Shown here in pieces: positions 25,752 through 34,292 of a stretch of 64,000 nucleotides of DNA. The translations under genes and the position numbers were made by a program. The stretch lies in contig NZ_FOHX01000006.1 of NCBI RefSeq assembly GCF_900111685.1, forward strand, positions 372,001 through 436,000, read 5' to 3'. The DNA comes from Nonomuraea wenchangensis. GTDB lineage: Bacteria; Actinomycetota; Actinomycetes; Streptosporangiales; Streptosporangiaceae. Each line of letters begins with the position of its first letter. Within the stretch, counting starts at the first letter, position 1. Under the pieces are notes generated by a model. The model did no database searches. It was not told where the DNA came from and worked only from the letters and a program-made list of their open reading frames with translations.

Positions 25752-26726
25752 ATGAGCATCCAGCGGGTCGATCTCGGCCAGGACCAGGGCATGGTCGCGG
25801 GCCTGCACGAAGCGTACGTGGCGGCCAACGCCGACGACCCGGGCCCCCTGGTCACCCTGCCCCGCTTCCGCATGAGCTTCGCCGCCGAACGGTCGGACCA
25901 GGGTGTGGAGATGTGGGTGGCGACCGAGGGCGGGAAGGTCACCGGCGGCTACAGCCTTGGGCTGCCGCGCCTCGACAACACGCACACCGCGTCGGTGTTC
26001 CCGCTGGTGGTGCGGCCCGAGCGGCGCGGGCGCGGACTGGGCGCCGCGCTGTTCGAGCACGCCGTGGGCCGGGCCCGCGCGCACGGCCGCCGGCTGCTGC
26101 TCACCGAGGCGCCGGCCACGGGCGTGGGCGCGCGGTTCGCGCGGGCGCACGGCATGACGCCCTCGACCACCGAGGCGCGCCGCACCCTCGACCTGCGCGC
26201 GGCCGACCCGGCGGCGCTGAAGGCGATGACGCCGACGGTCGAGGGTTACACGCTCCAGCAGTGGGCGGGACCGGCGGGACCGGAGCTCCTGGACGACCTC
26301 GCCACGCTGCTCGACGGCATGAACGACGCGCCGCGCGACCCCGGCGTCGAGGCGAGCGGCTACGACGCCGAGCGGGTCGGCGAGGGCGAGCGGCGCATCA
26401 CCGGGGCCGGCCAGACCTGCTACTCGACGCTCGCCCGCCGCGTCTCCGACGGCGCGCCCGCCGCCTTCACCCGCATCGCCATCAAGACCGACCGCTCCGA
26501 CGGCTGGGCCAACCAGGTGGACACGGTGGTGCTGCGCCCGCACCGGGGCCGCCGGCTGGGCCTGCTCGTCAAGCTCGCCAACCTGCTGTGGCTGCGCGAG
26601 AGCGAGCCGCACCTCGACCGCGTGATCACCTGGAACGCCACCACGAACGTCCACATGCTGGCCATCAACGAGGCCATGGGCTTCCGGCTGCTCGACGAGT
26701 GGCACATCTGGCGGCTTGAGCTGTGA
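25752..26726 (+). CDS. Tandem GNAT-fold N-acetyltransferase
   Basis: A protein of about 324 residues with two GNAT domains. The first has the acetyl-CoA pyrophosphate loop in VVRPERRGRGLGAALFEHA; the second, weaker, has VVLRPHRGRRLGLLVKLANL and the C-terminal NAINEAMGF-like end. Tandem GNAT proteins of this size include mycothiol synthase relatives, but MshD-specific features are not evident, so the substrate is open. The ATG at 25752 is preferred; an in-frame GTG at 25734 would add six residues. TTTGCT lies 6 nt before the ATG, an imperfect leaderless -10. Confidence 0.82.
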   Translation: MSIQRVDLGQDQGMVAGLHEAYVAANADDPGPLVTLPRFRMSFAAERSDQGVEMWVATEGGKVTGGYSLGLPRLDNTHTASVFPLVVRPERRGRGLGAALFEHAVGRARAHGRRLLLTEAPATGVGARFARAHGMTPSTTEARRTLDLRAADPAALKAMTPTVEGYTLQQWAGPAGPELLDDLATLLDGMNDAPRDPGVEASGYDAERVGEGERRITGAGQTCYSTLARRVSDGAPAAFTRIAIKTDRSDGWANQVDTVVLRPHRGRRLGLLVKLANLLWLRESEPHLDRVITWNATTNVHMLAINEAMGFRLLDEWHIWRLEL

Positions 26727-26752
26727 CCCTCCCCAGGCTCCTGCGGGCGGGT

Positions 26753-26766
26753 TAATCTGACGGTTT
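26753..26766 (+). promoter_or_regulatory. Predicted -10 of the kinase gene
   Basis: TAATCT (26753-26758) matches TANNNT and ends 8 nt before the ATG at 26767, giving a leader of at most one or two nucleotides. No ribosome binding site is seen. Confidence 0.45.
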
Positions 26767-28878
26767 ATGACCTTGGACGCGTTGCGCGACGGGGATCCAC
26801 GCCGGGCCGGGCCCTACACCCTGCTGGGCCGGCTGGGCGAGGGCGGCATGGGGACCGTCTACCTCGGGGAGGCGCCGGACGGCACCCGGGTGGCGGTCAA
26901 GCTGATCAACGCGCGGATGAGCGCGGACCCGGAGTTCCGCCGCCGCTTCGCCCGGGAGGTCGCCGCGGCGCGGCGGGTCGCCCGCTTCTGCACCGCTCCG
27001 GTCCTCGACGCCGACGTGGACGGCGACCCCGCCTACCTCGTCACCGAGTACGTCGAAGGGCCGAGCCTCGGCGACGCCGTACGCGAGTCCGGGCCCCTGA
27101 CGGGGTCGGCGCTGGACGGGCTCGCCGCGGCCATGGCGGTGGCGCTGCGGGCCATCCACGGGGCGGGCGTGGTGCACCGGGACCTCAAACCGTCCAACGT
27201 GCTGCTCTCGCAGGTGGGGCCCAAGGTCATCGACTTCGGGATCGCGCGCTTCACCGAGGCGGAGGTGAGCAGCGCGATCGTGGGGACGCCCGCGTACATG
27301 TCGCCGGAGCAGGTGTCGGGGTCGCGGGTGGGGCCCGCGTCGGACATCTTCTCGTGGGGGTGCACGGTGGCGTTCGCGGCGTCGGGGGCGTCGCCGTTCG
27401 GGACGGGCTCGGTGCCGACGATCCTGCTGCGCATCGTGAACGAGGCCCCGGAGCTGCACGGGCTGTCGGGGGTGCTGCGGGAGCTGGTCGAGGCCGCGGT
27501 CACCAAGAACCCGGCGCAGCGCCCCACGGCCCAGGACCTCCTGGACCGCCTCAGCGCGGCCAACCCCTCGGCCCTGCCCGCGGACGCCTTCCCCGCCCCT
27601 CCCCCACCGGCCTCCCGGGGCGCGGCGGAGGATCCGGGCTCGACCGTGCCGCCCGTCGACGGGGACACCGGGACGGGTGGTGGCCGGAGGCGGGGCAGGG
27701 TCGTCGCGGGGGCGGCGGCGGTGACGGTGGCGGTGGCCGGGGTGACAGTGGGGCTGGTGTTGAACGGGTCCGGCGGCTCTCCCGATGCGAACACGTCGCC
27801 CGGCAGCTCCAAGGTGAGCGGCCGGGGCGACACCACGAGCGCGGGCACCGCGACGCTTGCGGGCGCGAACCCGTTGCGCGCCGCCCGCCCCGTCACCTTC
27901 TACTCCCCCGAAGAGCCGAACGCCGCCAAGCAGGCGACCCTCTGGAAGAAGGACCGCCCCCAGGACGCCGCCCTGATGGAGAAGCTGGCGAAGGTCCCGC
28001 ACGCCATCCGCCTCGGCACCCCCGAGGTGCGCGCCAAGGTGTCCGAAGCCGTGGAGAACGCCGCGGGCACGGGCGGCGTCCCGGTGTTCCTGGTCAACTA
28101 CCTGCCCGGCAACGACCAGTGCCGGCCCGCCACCCCGGCGGAGCTGGCGGCTTACCAGAGCTGGATCAAGGGCATCGCGGGCCAGATCGGCACGTCCCCG
28201 GCCGTGGTCGTCCTGGAGCCGGGCAGCCTGGTCAAGCTGCCCGGCACGAAGAACTGCGACCCGCAGGGCTCCCCCGACCAGCGCTACGAGGCCCTGCGCG
28301 CGGCGGCCGGCACGCTCAAGGCGAACCCGCGCACCGCCGTCTACCTCGACGGCGCCCAGGACCTCTACCCCGGCACCGAGGTCATGGCCGAGCGCCTGCT
28401 CAAGGCGGGCGTCGGCGAGACCGACGGCTTCTTCCTCAACGCCGCCTCCTACCAGCGCACCGCGAAGGCCGTCGCCTACGGCAAGCAGCTCTCGGTCTGC
28501 ATCGCCCTGCGCCGCGCCGGCCGTTCCGACTGCCCGCTCGACGCGAGGGTGGACCCGGCCACGCTGCCGCACTTCGTCGTCGACACGGCCCGCAACGGCC
28601 AGGGCTCCTGGGCGCCGGTCAAGCACTACGCGGACCCGCAGACCTGGTGCAACCCGCCGGGCAGGGGCGTCGGCGACCGTCCGACGACCGAGACCGGCGA
28701 GGAGCTGGCCGACGCCTACCTGTGGATCGCCCGCGCCGGCACCTCCAACGGCCATTGCCGGCGCGGCACGAAAGGCGACAAGGACCCCGAACGGGGGGTC
28801 GTCGCGCCGGAGGCGGGCGCGTGGTGGGCGGAGCTCGCCCTGGAGCGGGCGAAGCTGGCCCACCCACCGTGGGGCTGA
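26767..28878 (+). CDS. Membrane Ser/Thr protein kinase with an extracellular degenerate GH6 (cellobiohydrolase-like) domain
   Basis: A 703-residue protein. Residues 15-265 are a complete Hanks-type kinase: glycine loop GEGGMG (24-29), Lys45 in VAVK, HRDLKPSN (137-144), DFG (156-158) and SPEQ in the activation segment. A Pro-rich linker leads to one transmembrane helix (about 311-332). Residues 375-695 outside the cell resemble GH6 cellulases (VNYLPGNDQC, VVVLEPGSL, YLDGAQ, FVVDTARNGQGSW, WCNPPGRGVGDRPT, AYLWIARAG). Of the four conserved GH6 aspartates only the acid (Asp450) remains; the others are Gly417, Gly486 and Asn661, and the late Glu is Thr659. The ectodomain is therefore probably a sugar or cell-wall sensor, not an enzyme. 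Alignment to Trichoderma Cel6A is from memory. Confidence 0.9.
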   Translation: MTLDALRDGDPRRAGPYTLLGRLGEGGMGTVYLGEAPDGTRVAVKLINARMSADPEFRRRFAREVAAARRVARFCTAPVLDADVDGDPAYLVTEYVEGPSLGDAVRESGPLTGSALDGLAAAMAVALRAIHGAGVVHRDLKPSNVLLSQVGPKVIDFGIARFTEAEVSSAIVGTPAYMSPEQVSGSRVGPASDIFSWGCTVAFAASGASPFGTGSVPTILLRIVNEAPELHGLSGVLRELVEAAVTKNPAQRPTAQDLLDRLSAANPSALPADAFPAPPPPASRGAAEDPGSTVPPVDGDTGTGGGRRRGRVVAGAAAVTVAVAGVTVGLVLNGSGGSPDANTSPGSSKVSGRGDTTSAGTATLAGANPLRAARPVTFYSPEEPNAAKQATLWKKDRPQDAALMEKLAKVPHAIRLGTPEVRAKVSEAVENAAGTGGVPVFLVNYLPGNDQCRPATPAELAAYQSWIKGIAGQIGTSPAVVVLEPGSLVKLPGTKNCDPQGSPDQRYEALRAAAGTLKANPRTAVYLDGAQDLYPGTEVMAERLLKAGVGETDGFFLNAASYQRTAKAVAYGKQLSVCIALRRAGRSDCPLDARVDPATLPHFVVDTARNGQGSWAPVKHYADPQTWCNPPGRGVGDRPTTETGEELADAYLWIARAGTSNGHCRRGTKGDKDPERGVVAPEAGAWWAELALERAKLAHPPWG

Positions 28879-29004
28879 GGTTTCCGGCGGAAGGCGCCGA
28901 TGTTAAGCGGACGTTAGATATCGGCCCGTCCACCTTGTCCGGACTCCTTCCTGGGGTGAGGCTCTGACCTGCACGTACTCCCCCAGCCCCCAGGAGGTAC
29001 CGAA

Positions 29005-30315
29005 GTGAGCAAGCCCCGCGTGCCGTGGAAGGCGGTGGTCGGCGGCTCGGTCGGCAACCTGGTCGAGTGGTACGACTGGTTCGTCTACAGCAGCTTCGCC
29101 GTCTACTTCGCCGCGTCCTTCTTCCCGGAGGGCGACGACACGGCCAAGCTGCTCAACACCGCGGCGATCTTCGCCGTCGGCTTCTTCATGCGCCCGCTCG
29201 GCGGCTGGCTGCTCGGCCGCTACGCCGACCGCCGGGGCCGCAAGGCGGCGCTCACGCTGACCGTCACGCTGATGTCGGCCAGCGCCCTGCTGATCGCGAT
29301 CGCGCCCACGTACGAGTCGGTCGGCTACTTCGGCGCGCTGGTGCTGGTCGTCGCCCGGCTGCTCCAGGGCCTGTCGGTGGGCGGCGAGTACGCGGCCAGC
29401 GCCACGTACCTCACCGAGGCGACCCCGCGCGGCCGCCGCGGCCTGGCCTCCAGCTTCCAGTACGTCTCCATGACCGCCGGCCAGCTCGTCGGCCTCGGCC
29501 TGCAGATCATCCTGCAGAACACGATGACGAAGGAGGCGCTCAACTCCTACGGCTGGCGCATCCCGTTCGTGGTCGGCGCGCTGGCCGCCGCGGTCGTGTT
29601 CTACCTGCGGCGGAGCCTGCTGGAGACGGAGGCGTACGACGAGGAGCGGCACGCCGAGGAGACCACGGAGCGGGGGACGATCCGCGGGCTGCTCGCCCAC
29701 AAGAGGGAGGCGCTGCTGGTGATCGCCCTGACGATGGGCGGCACGGTGGCGTACTACACCTACACGACGTACCTCACCAAATACCTGTCCAACACGGCGG
29801 GCCTGGCGAAGGAGACGGCCACGCTGGTGAGCTTCTGCGCGCTGTTCGTCTTCATGTGCCTGCAGCCGCTGGCGGGGGCGCTGTCGGACCGGATCGGGCG
29901 GCGGCCGTTGCTGATCGCGTTCGGGATCGGGTCGATGGTGGGGACGGTGCCGCTGATGACGGCGCTCGGCGGGGCGAGCGGGTTCGGCGGGGCGCTGGCG
30001 CTGTCGCTGACCGGGCTGGTGATCGTCACCGGCTACACCTCGATCAACGCGGTGGTGAAGGCCGAGCTGTTCCCGACCGGGGTGCGGGCGCTCGGGGTGG
30101 CGCTGCCGTACGCGATCGCGAACGCGCTGTTCGGCGGCACCGCCGAGTACGTGGCGCTGTGGTTCAAGAACGCGAAGATGGAGTCCGGTTTCTTCTGGTA
30201 CGTCGCCGGTTGCGGCGCGGTCTCCCTCATCGTCTACCTGTTCATGCGCGAGACCCGGGACGCGGCCCTGTCGCGGGCCGAGCAGACGGCGGGGGCCGTC
30301 CCGGAACGCGTGTAG
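29005..30315 (+). CDS. MFS metabolite:H+ symporter (MHS family)
   Basis: A 436-residue transporter with 12 predicted transmembrane helices. The N-terminal GNLVEWYDWFVYSSFAVYFAASFFPEGD and the RPLGGWLLGRYADRRGRKAALTLTV motif A are typical of the MHS group (alpha-ketoglutarate, proline/betaine and citrate symporters). QGLSVGGEYAASATYLTEATPRGRRG follows. It should import an organic acid, osmolyte or similar compound with protons. The GTG at 29005 has AGGAGG 7 nt upstream. In the 126-nt upstream gap, GTTA occurs twice 11 bp apart (28911 region), a spacing seen at OmpR-type response-regulator sites, and an OmpR-type regulator lies directly downstream. Confidence 0.9.
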   Translation: MSKPRVPWKAVVGGSVGNLVEWYDWFVYSSFAVYFAASFFPEGDDTAKLLNTAAIFAVGFFMRPLGGWLLGRYADRRGRKAALTLTVTLMSASALLIAIAPTYESVGYFGALVLVVARLLQGLSVGGEYAASATYLTEATPRGRRGLASSFQYVSMTAGQLVGLGLQIILQNTMTKEALNSYGWRIPFVVGALAAAVVFYLRRSLLETEAYDEERHAEETTERGTIRGLLAHKREALLVIALTMGGTVAYYTYTTYLTKYLSNTAGLAKETATLVSFCALFVFMCLQPLAGALSDRIGRRPLLIAFGIGSMVGTVPLMTALGGASGFGGALALSLTGLVIVTGYTSINAVVKAELFPTGVRALGVALPYAIANALFGGTAEYVALWFKNAKMESGFFWYVAGCGAVSLIVYLFMRETRDAALSRAEQTAGAVPERV

Positions 30316-30327
30316 CCCGCGCGCGTC

Positions 30328-30339
30328 TACCCTGGCGGC
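30328..30339 (+). promoter_or_regulatory. Leaderless -10 element of the response-regulator gene
   Basis: TACCCT (30328-30333) followed by 6 nt and the ATG at 30340, with no ribosome binding site in front. Confidence 0.5.
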
Positions 30340-31005
30340 ATGCGAGTTCTGCTGGTCGAGGACGATGACCGGCTGGCCGCCGCGCTGACGACGGCGCTCG
30401 CCCGGCACGGCCACCGGGTGACGCGGGCGGGTCTGGCCGTCGACGCCCTCCGCCTGGCGGGGGGCGTCGACTTCGTCCTGCTCGATCTGGGCCTGCCCGA
30501 CATGGACGGTCTCGACGTGCTGCGCCGCCTGCGCCGGGTGTCGGCCGTGCCGCTGATCGTGGTGACCGCCCGTACCGAGGAGCGCGAGGTGCTGCGCGGC
30601 CTGCGCTCGGGGGCCGACGACTACCTGGTCAAGCCGTTCCGTACGGCGGAGCTGATGGCCCGCATGGAGGCGGTGGTGCGGCGCGGCACCCGCCCGCTGC
30701 CGCGCCGCGACGACGTGGTGCACGTCGGCGACGTACGCATCGACCTGGAGACGCGGCAGGTGACGGTGGCCGGGGAGGCGGTGACGCTGACCCGGCGGGA
30801 GTTCGACGTGCTGGCGCTGCTGGCCAGGGAGCCCGGCGTGGTACGCAGCCGGGAGGAGATCCTCGACGAGGTGTGGGGCGATCCGCTGCTGTCGGCGTCA
30901 CGGTCGCTGGACGTGCACGTGGCGGGGCTGCGCGCCAAGACGGGCCGGCCGGGGCTGGTGGAGACCCTGCGGGGCACGGGCTACCGGCTGGGCTCGGCGG
31001 GATGA
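30340..31005 (+). CDS. OmpR/PhoB-type response regulator
   Basis: A 221-residue two-component regulator. The receiver domain has the acidic pocket VEDDD, phospho-acceptor Asp49 in LLDLGLPDMDG, Thr in VVTARTE and Lys98 in YLVKPF. The C-terminal winged helix (DVRIDLETRQVTVAGEAVTLTRREFDVLALLAREPGVVRSREEILDEVWGDPLLSASRSLDVHVAGLRAK) is of the OmpR class. It overlaps the histidine kinase gene by 4 nt. Possible targets are the adjacent MHS transporter and the convergent TAXI lipoprotein gene, by position only. Confidence 0.95.
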   Translation: MRVLLVEDDDRLAAALTTALARHGHRVTRAGLAVDALRLAGGVDFVLLDLGLPDMDGLDVLRRLRRVSAVPLIVVTARTEEREVLRGLRSGADDYLVKPFRTAELMARMEAVVRRGTRPLPRRDDVVHVGDVRIDLETRQVTVAGEAVTLTRREFDVLALLAREPGVVRSREEILDEVWGDPLLSASRSLDVHVAGLRAKTGRPGLVETLRGTGYRLGSAG

Positions 31006-32318
31006 ACGCGCGGCTGGTGGTCACGTTCACCACGCTGATCGCGATCCTCATCGCGGCGCTGGCGGTGCCGCTCGGCTGGGCGTACGCCTCCCACCGGACC
31101 AACCGGCTGCTCCTCGACCGCCGCGCCGACGCCACCCGCTTCGCCGAGCTGGCCGACCAGGCGGCGCGCGAGGGCGACTACGCGGGCCTGGTCGAGGAGG
31201 TGCGCCGCTACGCCGACCTGTACGGCGCGGCGGTCCGCGTCCGCGACCGGGACGGCTCGGTCCGCGTCACCGCCGGCTCCTTCGCCGCCGACGACGGCGA
31301 CGCCACCCGCCTGGCGCTGTCCGGCCGCACCACCGAGGACCTGCCGATGACGACGCCGTTCGGGCCGGCGTACGCGCTGCTGGCCGAGCCCGCCGGGCGG
31401 GACGCGCAGCTCTCGGGCGTGGTGCTCCTCCAGGCCCCGGCGGGCCGCGCCCGGCTGGACGTGTCGCTGGTGTGGGGCGCGCTGGCGCTCGGCGCGCTGG
31501 CCGCGCTCGGGCTCGGCGCGCTGGTGGCCAGGCGGCTGGCCCGCTGGATCCTGCGCCCGGTCACCGAGCTGGACCGCACCACCCGGGCCATCGCCCGGGG
31601 CCGCCTGGACGCGCGGGCGCATCCGGGGGCCGGGCCGTCGGAGCTGCGGCGGCTGGAGGAGCGCTTCAACGCGATGGCCGACGCCGTGGCAGGGGCGATG
31701 GAGCGGCAGCGGGCCTTCGTCGCCGACGCCTCGCACGAGCTGCGCACCCCGCTCACCGTGCTGGGGTTGCGGCTGGAGAACATGGAGCCGCATCTGAAGG
31801 CCGGGGGCACGGCCGAGTACGCGGAGGCGATGGCCGAGCTGGACCGGCTGGCGCTGCTGGTGGAGGACCTGCTGACCCTGGCCAGGGTGGAGGCCGGCGC
31901 GGGCCTGGAGCCCCGGCCGGTCCCGCTGGGGCCGCGCCTCGCGGTCTGGCGCGAGGTGTACGCGGCCAAAGGGCTCGCCCTGGTGGCCCCCGAGCACGGC
32001 GAGGTGCCGGAGGCGGCGGCCAGGATCGCCGACATCGCGCTGGACAACGCGCAGAAGTTCGTCCCCGAGGGCGGGACGGTGACCGTCACCCTGGCCGGCG
32101 GGGTGCTGCGGGTGGCCGACGACGGGCCGGGGCTGGGCGAGGAGGAGCGGGCCGAGGCGCTGGGGCGCTTCTGGCGCGCGGGCTCGCACGCGAACGTGCC
32201 GGGGAGCGGGCTCGGCCTGGCCATTGCCGCCGAGCTGGCCCGCGCCTGCGGCGGCGCCCTCCGCCTCCTGCCCACCGTCCCTCACGGCCTGACCGTGGAG
32301 CTCCGTCTCCCTTCTTGA
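31002..32318 (+). CDS. Sensor histidine kinase
   Basis: A 438-residue membrane kinase. Transmembrane helix 1 is about 6-28, an extracytoplasmic sensor of about 120 residues follows, helix 2 is about 153-175, then HAMP (WILRPVTELDRTTRAIARGRLDAR), the HisKA domain with His245 in ADASHELRTPL, and an ATPase domain with N box ALDNAQKF, G1 DDGPGLG and G2 GSGLGLAI. It overlaps the response regulator by ATGA and phosphorylates it. The signal is unknown; an extracytoplasmic TAXI lipoprotein is encoded next door on the other strand. Confidence 0.94.
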   Translation: MNARLVVTFTTLIAILIAALAVPLGWAYASHRTNRLLLDRRADATRFAELADQAAREGDYAGLVEEVRRYADLYGAAVRVRDRDGSVRVTAGSFAADDGDATRLALSGRTTEDLPMTTPFGPAYALLAEPAGRDAQLSGVVLLQAPAGRARLDVSLVWGALALGALAALGLGALVARRLARWILRPVTELDRTTRAIARGRLDARAHPGAGPSELRRLEERFNAMADAVAGAMERQRAFVADASHELRTPLTVLGLRLENMEPHLKAGGTAEYAEAMAELDRLALLVEDLLTLARVEAGAGLEPRPVPLGPRLAVWREVYAAKGLALVAPEHGEVPEAAARIADIALDNAQKFVPEGGTVTVTLAGGVLRVADDGPGLGEEERAEALGRFWRAGSHANVPGSGLGLAIAAELARACGGALRLLPTVPHGLTVELRLPS

Positions 32319-32404
32319 TCTCCGTGCCGGACGCCGGCGCCGATCCGCGACGCCGCCGATCCAGGGACCCAGGCAGCACCTAAGCCCCGCTCCCCAGTCC
32401 CCCA

Positions 32405-32583
32405 GAAGGACCTCAGCCCAACTCCACTCTTCCCCCAGAAGGACCTCAGCCCCAGCTCCACCTCTCCCTGAAGGACCTCAGCCCCAGCTCCACCTCTCCC
32501 TGAAGGACCTCAGCCCCACTCTTCCCCTTCCTCCTGAAGGACCTCAGCCCCACTCTTCCCCTTCCTTCAGAAGGACCTCAGCC
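32405..32583. repeat. Six-copy tandem repeat of 32-34 bp overlapping the 3' end of the TAXI gene
   Basis: GAAGGACCTCAGCC recurs at 32405, 32438, 32470, 32502, 32536 and 32570, with C/T-rich spacers of near-constant length (periods 33, 32, 32, 34, 34). The last copy contains the stop and final codon of the TAXI gene on the minus strand (reverse of GGC TGA GGTCCTTC), so the array looks like repeated duplication of that gene's 3' end. It fills most of the 259-nt gap 32319-32577 between two convergent genes; the rest shows nothing recognisable. Copy number may vary between strains. Confidence 0.92.
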
Positions 32584-33486
32584 GTAGACGGAGCGGTAGT
32601 ACCTGATCGCCCCCGGATGCAACGGCACCACCCCGGTGCCGATGGCGTACCGCGGGTCGAGCCGCCCGCCGGGCGCGGACGGCGCCTGGAGCCGGTCACG
32701 GGCCCGGAACACCGTCTCGACCACCGTGTACGCCACGTCCTCCCCCAGCGAGGCCCGGCACATCAGATAGCTGGGCGTCCCGATGGTGGAAACCGGCCCC
32801 GCCGCACCGTACGCGCCCGCGGGGACGGTGCCGTGCTCGTACACGGGCCCGAACTCCCGCCGCAGCACCGTCACCATGGGGTCCAGCGGCACGAGCCGGA
32901 GCTCGCCGGCGGCCGCCTCCAGCGCGGGCGTCGGCACCCCGCCGGACCAGAAGAACGCCTCCACCTCCCCGTCCCGCAGCGCCGCGATGGACGCGTCCAG
33001 CTCCAGCCGGACGAGCTGGGCCGGGCGGGCGAGCCCGGCGGCGGCGAGCACGCGGGTGGCGGTCACCGCGGTGCCCGACCCCTCCGCCCCGATCGCGACC
33101 CTGCGCCCGGCGAGGCCGCCGACGGCGGCGATCCGGGAGCGGGCGGGCACGACGAGGTGGACGTAGTTCATGTAGACGCGGCCGAGCGCCGCGACCGCCT
33201 GGCGGCGTACCCGGATCGCGTCGTCGGCGGTGTCGGCCAGCGCGAAGCCGACGTCGGCCCGCCCGTCGGCCATCATCGTCAGGTTCTGGACGCTGGCCGC
33301 GGTGGACAGCACCCGTACGCGGAGCCCGTCCCGCCGCAGCTCCCCGGCCAGGCGGTCGCCGAGCTGCCCGTACGCGCCGCCGGTCTGCCCCGTGACCAGC
33401 CGAAGCTCGGCCTCGGGCGGGCCGCCTCCCGAGCAGGCGGCCGCCGCCAGGGGCAGCGCGAGCAGCGACCTGCGGGTAATGGACAT
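32578..33486 (-). CDS. TAXI-family TRAP-type solute-binding lipoprotein
   Basis: A 302-residue protein. The N-terminus MSITRRSLLALPLAAAAC is a lipoprotein signal with Cys18 and a twin-arginine pair, so export by Tat is possible. The mature part is a TAXI solute receptor (RLVTGQTGGAYGQLGDRLAGEL, VQNLTMMADGRADVGFALADTADDAI, MNYVHLVVPARSRI, LAGRRVAIGAEGSGT). TRAP transporters need DctQ/DctM membrane proteins; none are nearby. It may deliver a carboxylate-like ligand to a sensor, and a histidine kinase gene lies just across the repeat array. That link is inference. Confidence 0.87.
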   Translation of the reverse strand: MSITRRSLLALPLAAAACSGGGPPEAELRLVTGQTGGAYGQLGDRLAGELRRDGLRVRVLSTAASVQNLTMMADGRADVGFALADTADDAIRVRRQAVAALGRVYMNYVHLVVPARSRIAAVGGLAGRRVAIGAEGSGTAVTATRVLAAAGLARPAQLVRLELDASIAALRDGEVEAFFWSGGVPTPALEAAAGELRLVPLDPMVTVLRREFGPVYEHGTVPAGAYGAAGPVSTIGTPSYLMCRASLGEDVAYTVVETVFRARDRLQAPSAPGGRLDPRYAIGTGVVPLHPGAIRYYRSVYG

Positions 33487-33512
33487 GAACTCACGTTATC
33501 CGCCGGAGCAGA

Positions 33513-34247
33513 ATGGACCTTGTGACCACCGCTCGCCTGCGCATCGCCCCAGAGCTGAGGATGTTCCTGCCCGTGAGCCGCCGCCAGGAGTGGCACGAGG
33601 TGACCCCGGACGGCACCTCCACCCTGGGCCACCACGTGGAGTCCACCGGCGTACCACTGACCGAGGTGGGCCAGCTCACCGTGGCCGGCCGCCCGGTGCC
33701 CTTCTCCTACCAGCTCGCGCCCGGGGACGTGGCGGAGGTCCCGCCCAAGCCCCGGCCTCAACGCCTGCCCGACGACCCCCGTTTCCTGCTGGACGTGCAT
33801 CTCGGCACCCTGGCCCGCCGCCTGCGCCTGCTCGGCGTGGACGCCGCCTACCACAACGACATGGACGACCCCTCGCTCGTGGCGCAGGCCAACGCGGAGC
33901 GCCGGGTCCTGCTCACCCAGGACCGCGGCCTGCTGCGCCGCCGCGCGCTGTGGCTCGGCGCGTACGTCCGCGGCTCCGACCCCGCCGACCAACTGCACGA
34001 CCTGCTCGACCGCTTCTCGCCGCCCCTGCGCCCGTGGTCGCGCTGTACGGCCTGCAACGGCGAGCTGGACCCGGTCGACAAGCAGGAGATCTCCCGGCGG
34101 CTGGAGTCGGGCACGAGGCGCAGCTACGACGCCTACGGCCGCTGCCGCGACTGCGGCCAGGTCTACTGGCGCGGCGCCCACAGCGGCCGGCTGGAGGAGA
34201 TCGTCCGCTCGGCCCTCGCCTGGACCGGCGGCACGACGCCGGGTTGA
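33513..34247 (+). CDS. Mut7-C ubiquitin-like and RNase domain protein
   Basis: A 244-residue protein with an N-terminal ubiquitin/ThiS-like fold (TTARLRIAPELRMFLPVSRRQEWHEVTPDGTSTLGHHVESTGVPLTEVGQLTVAGRPV), a PIN-like Mut7-C nuclease domain (FLLDVHLGTLARRLRLLGVDAAYHNDMDDPSLVAQANAERRVLLTQDRGLLRRR with conserved acidic residues), and a zinc ribbon with two Cys pairs (CTAC and CRDC). It is a predicted RNA nuclease; no pathway is known. It diverges from the TAXI gene across 26 nt. The ATG at 33513 follows CGGAG; an in-frame GTG at 33522 is the alternative. Confidence 0.88.
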   Translation: MDLVTTARLRIAPELRMFLPVSRRQEWHEVTPDGTSTLGHHVESTGVPLTEVGQLTVAGRPVPFSYQLAPGDVAEVPPKPRPQRLPDDPRFLLDVHLGTLARRLRLLGVDAAYHNDMDDPSLVAQANAERRVLLTQDRGLLRRRALWLGAYVRGSDPADQLHDLLDRFSPPLRPWSRCTACNGELDPVDKQEISRRLESGTRRSYDAYGRCRDCGQVYWRGAHSGRLEEIVRSALAWTGGTTPG

Positions 34248-34292
34248 CCTTTCCGGGTGGCCGGAGCTCCAGCAGCCTGATATGGAAGGGCG

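Noticed and set aside
26767..28878. PASTA or Kelch-type kinase ectodomain
   Set aside because: No repeat units; the ordered GH6 blocks (LPGNDQC, EPGSL, VVDTARNG, WCNPPGR) occur in the family order.
32405..32583. CRISPR array
   Set aside because: Period fits loosely, but spacers are nearly identical C/T-rich sequence, there are no cas genes, and the unit derives from the neighbouring gene's 3' end.
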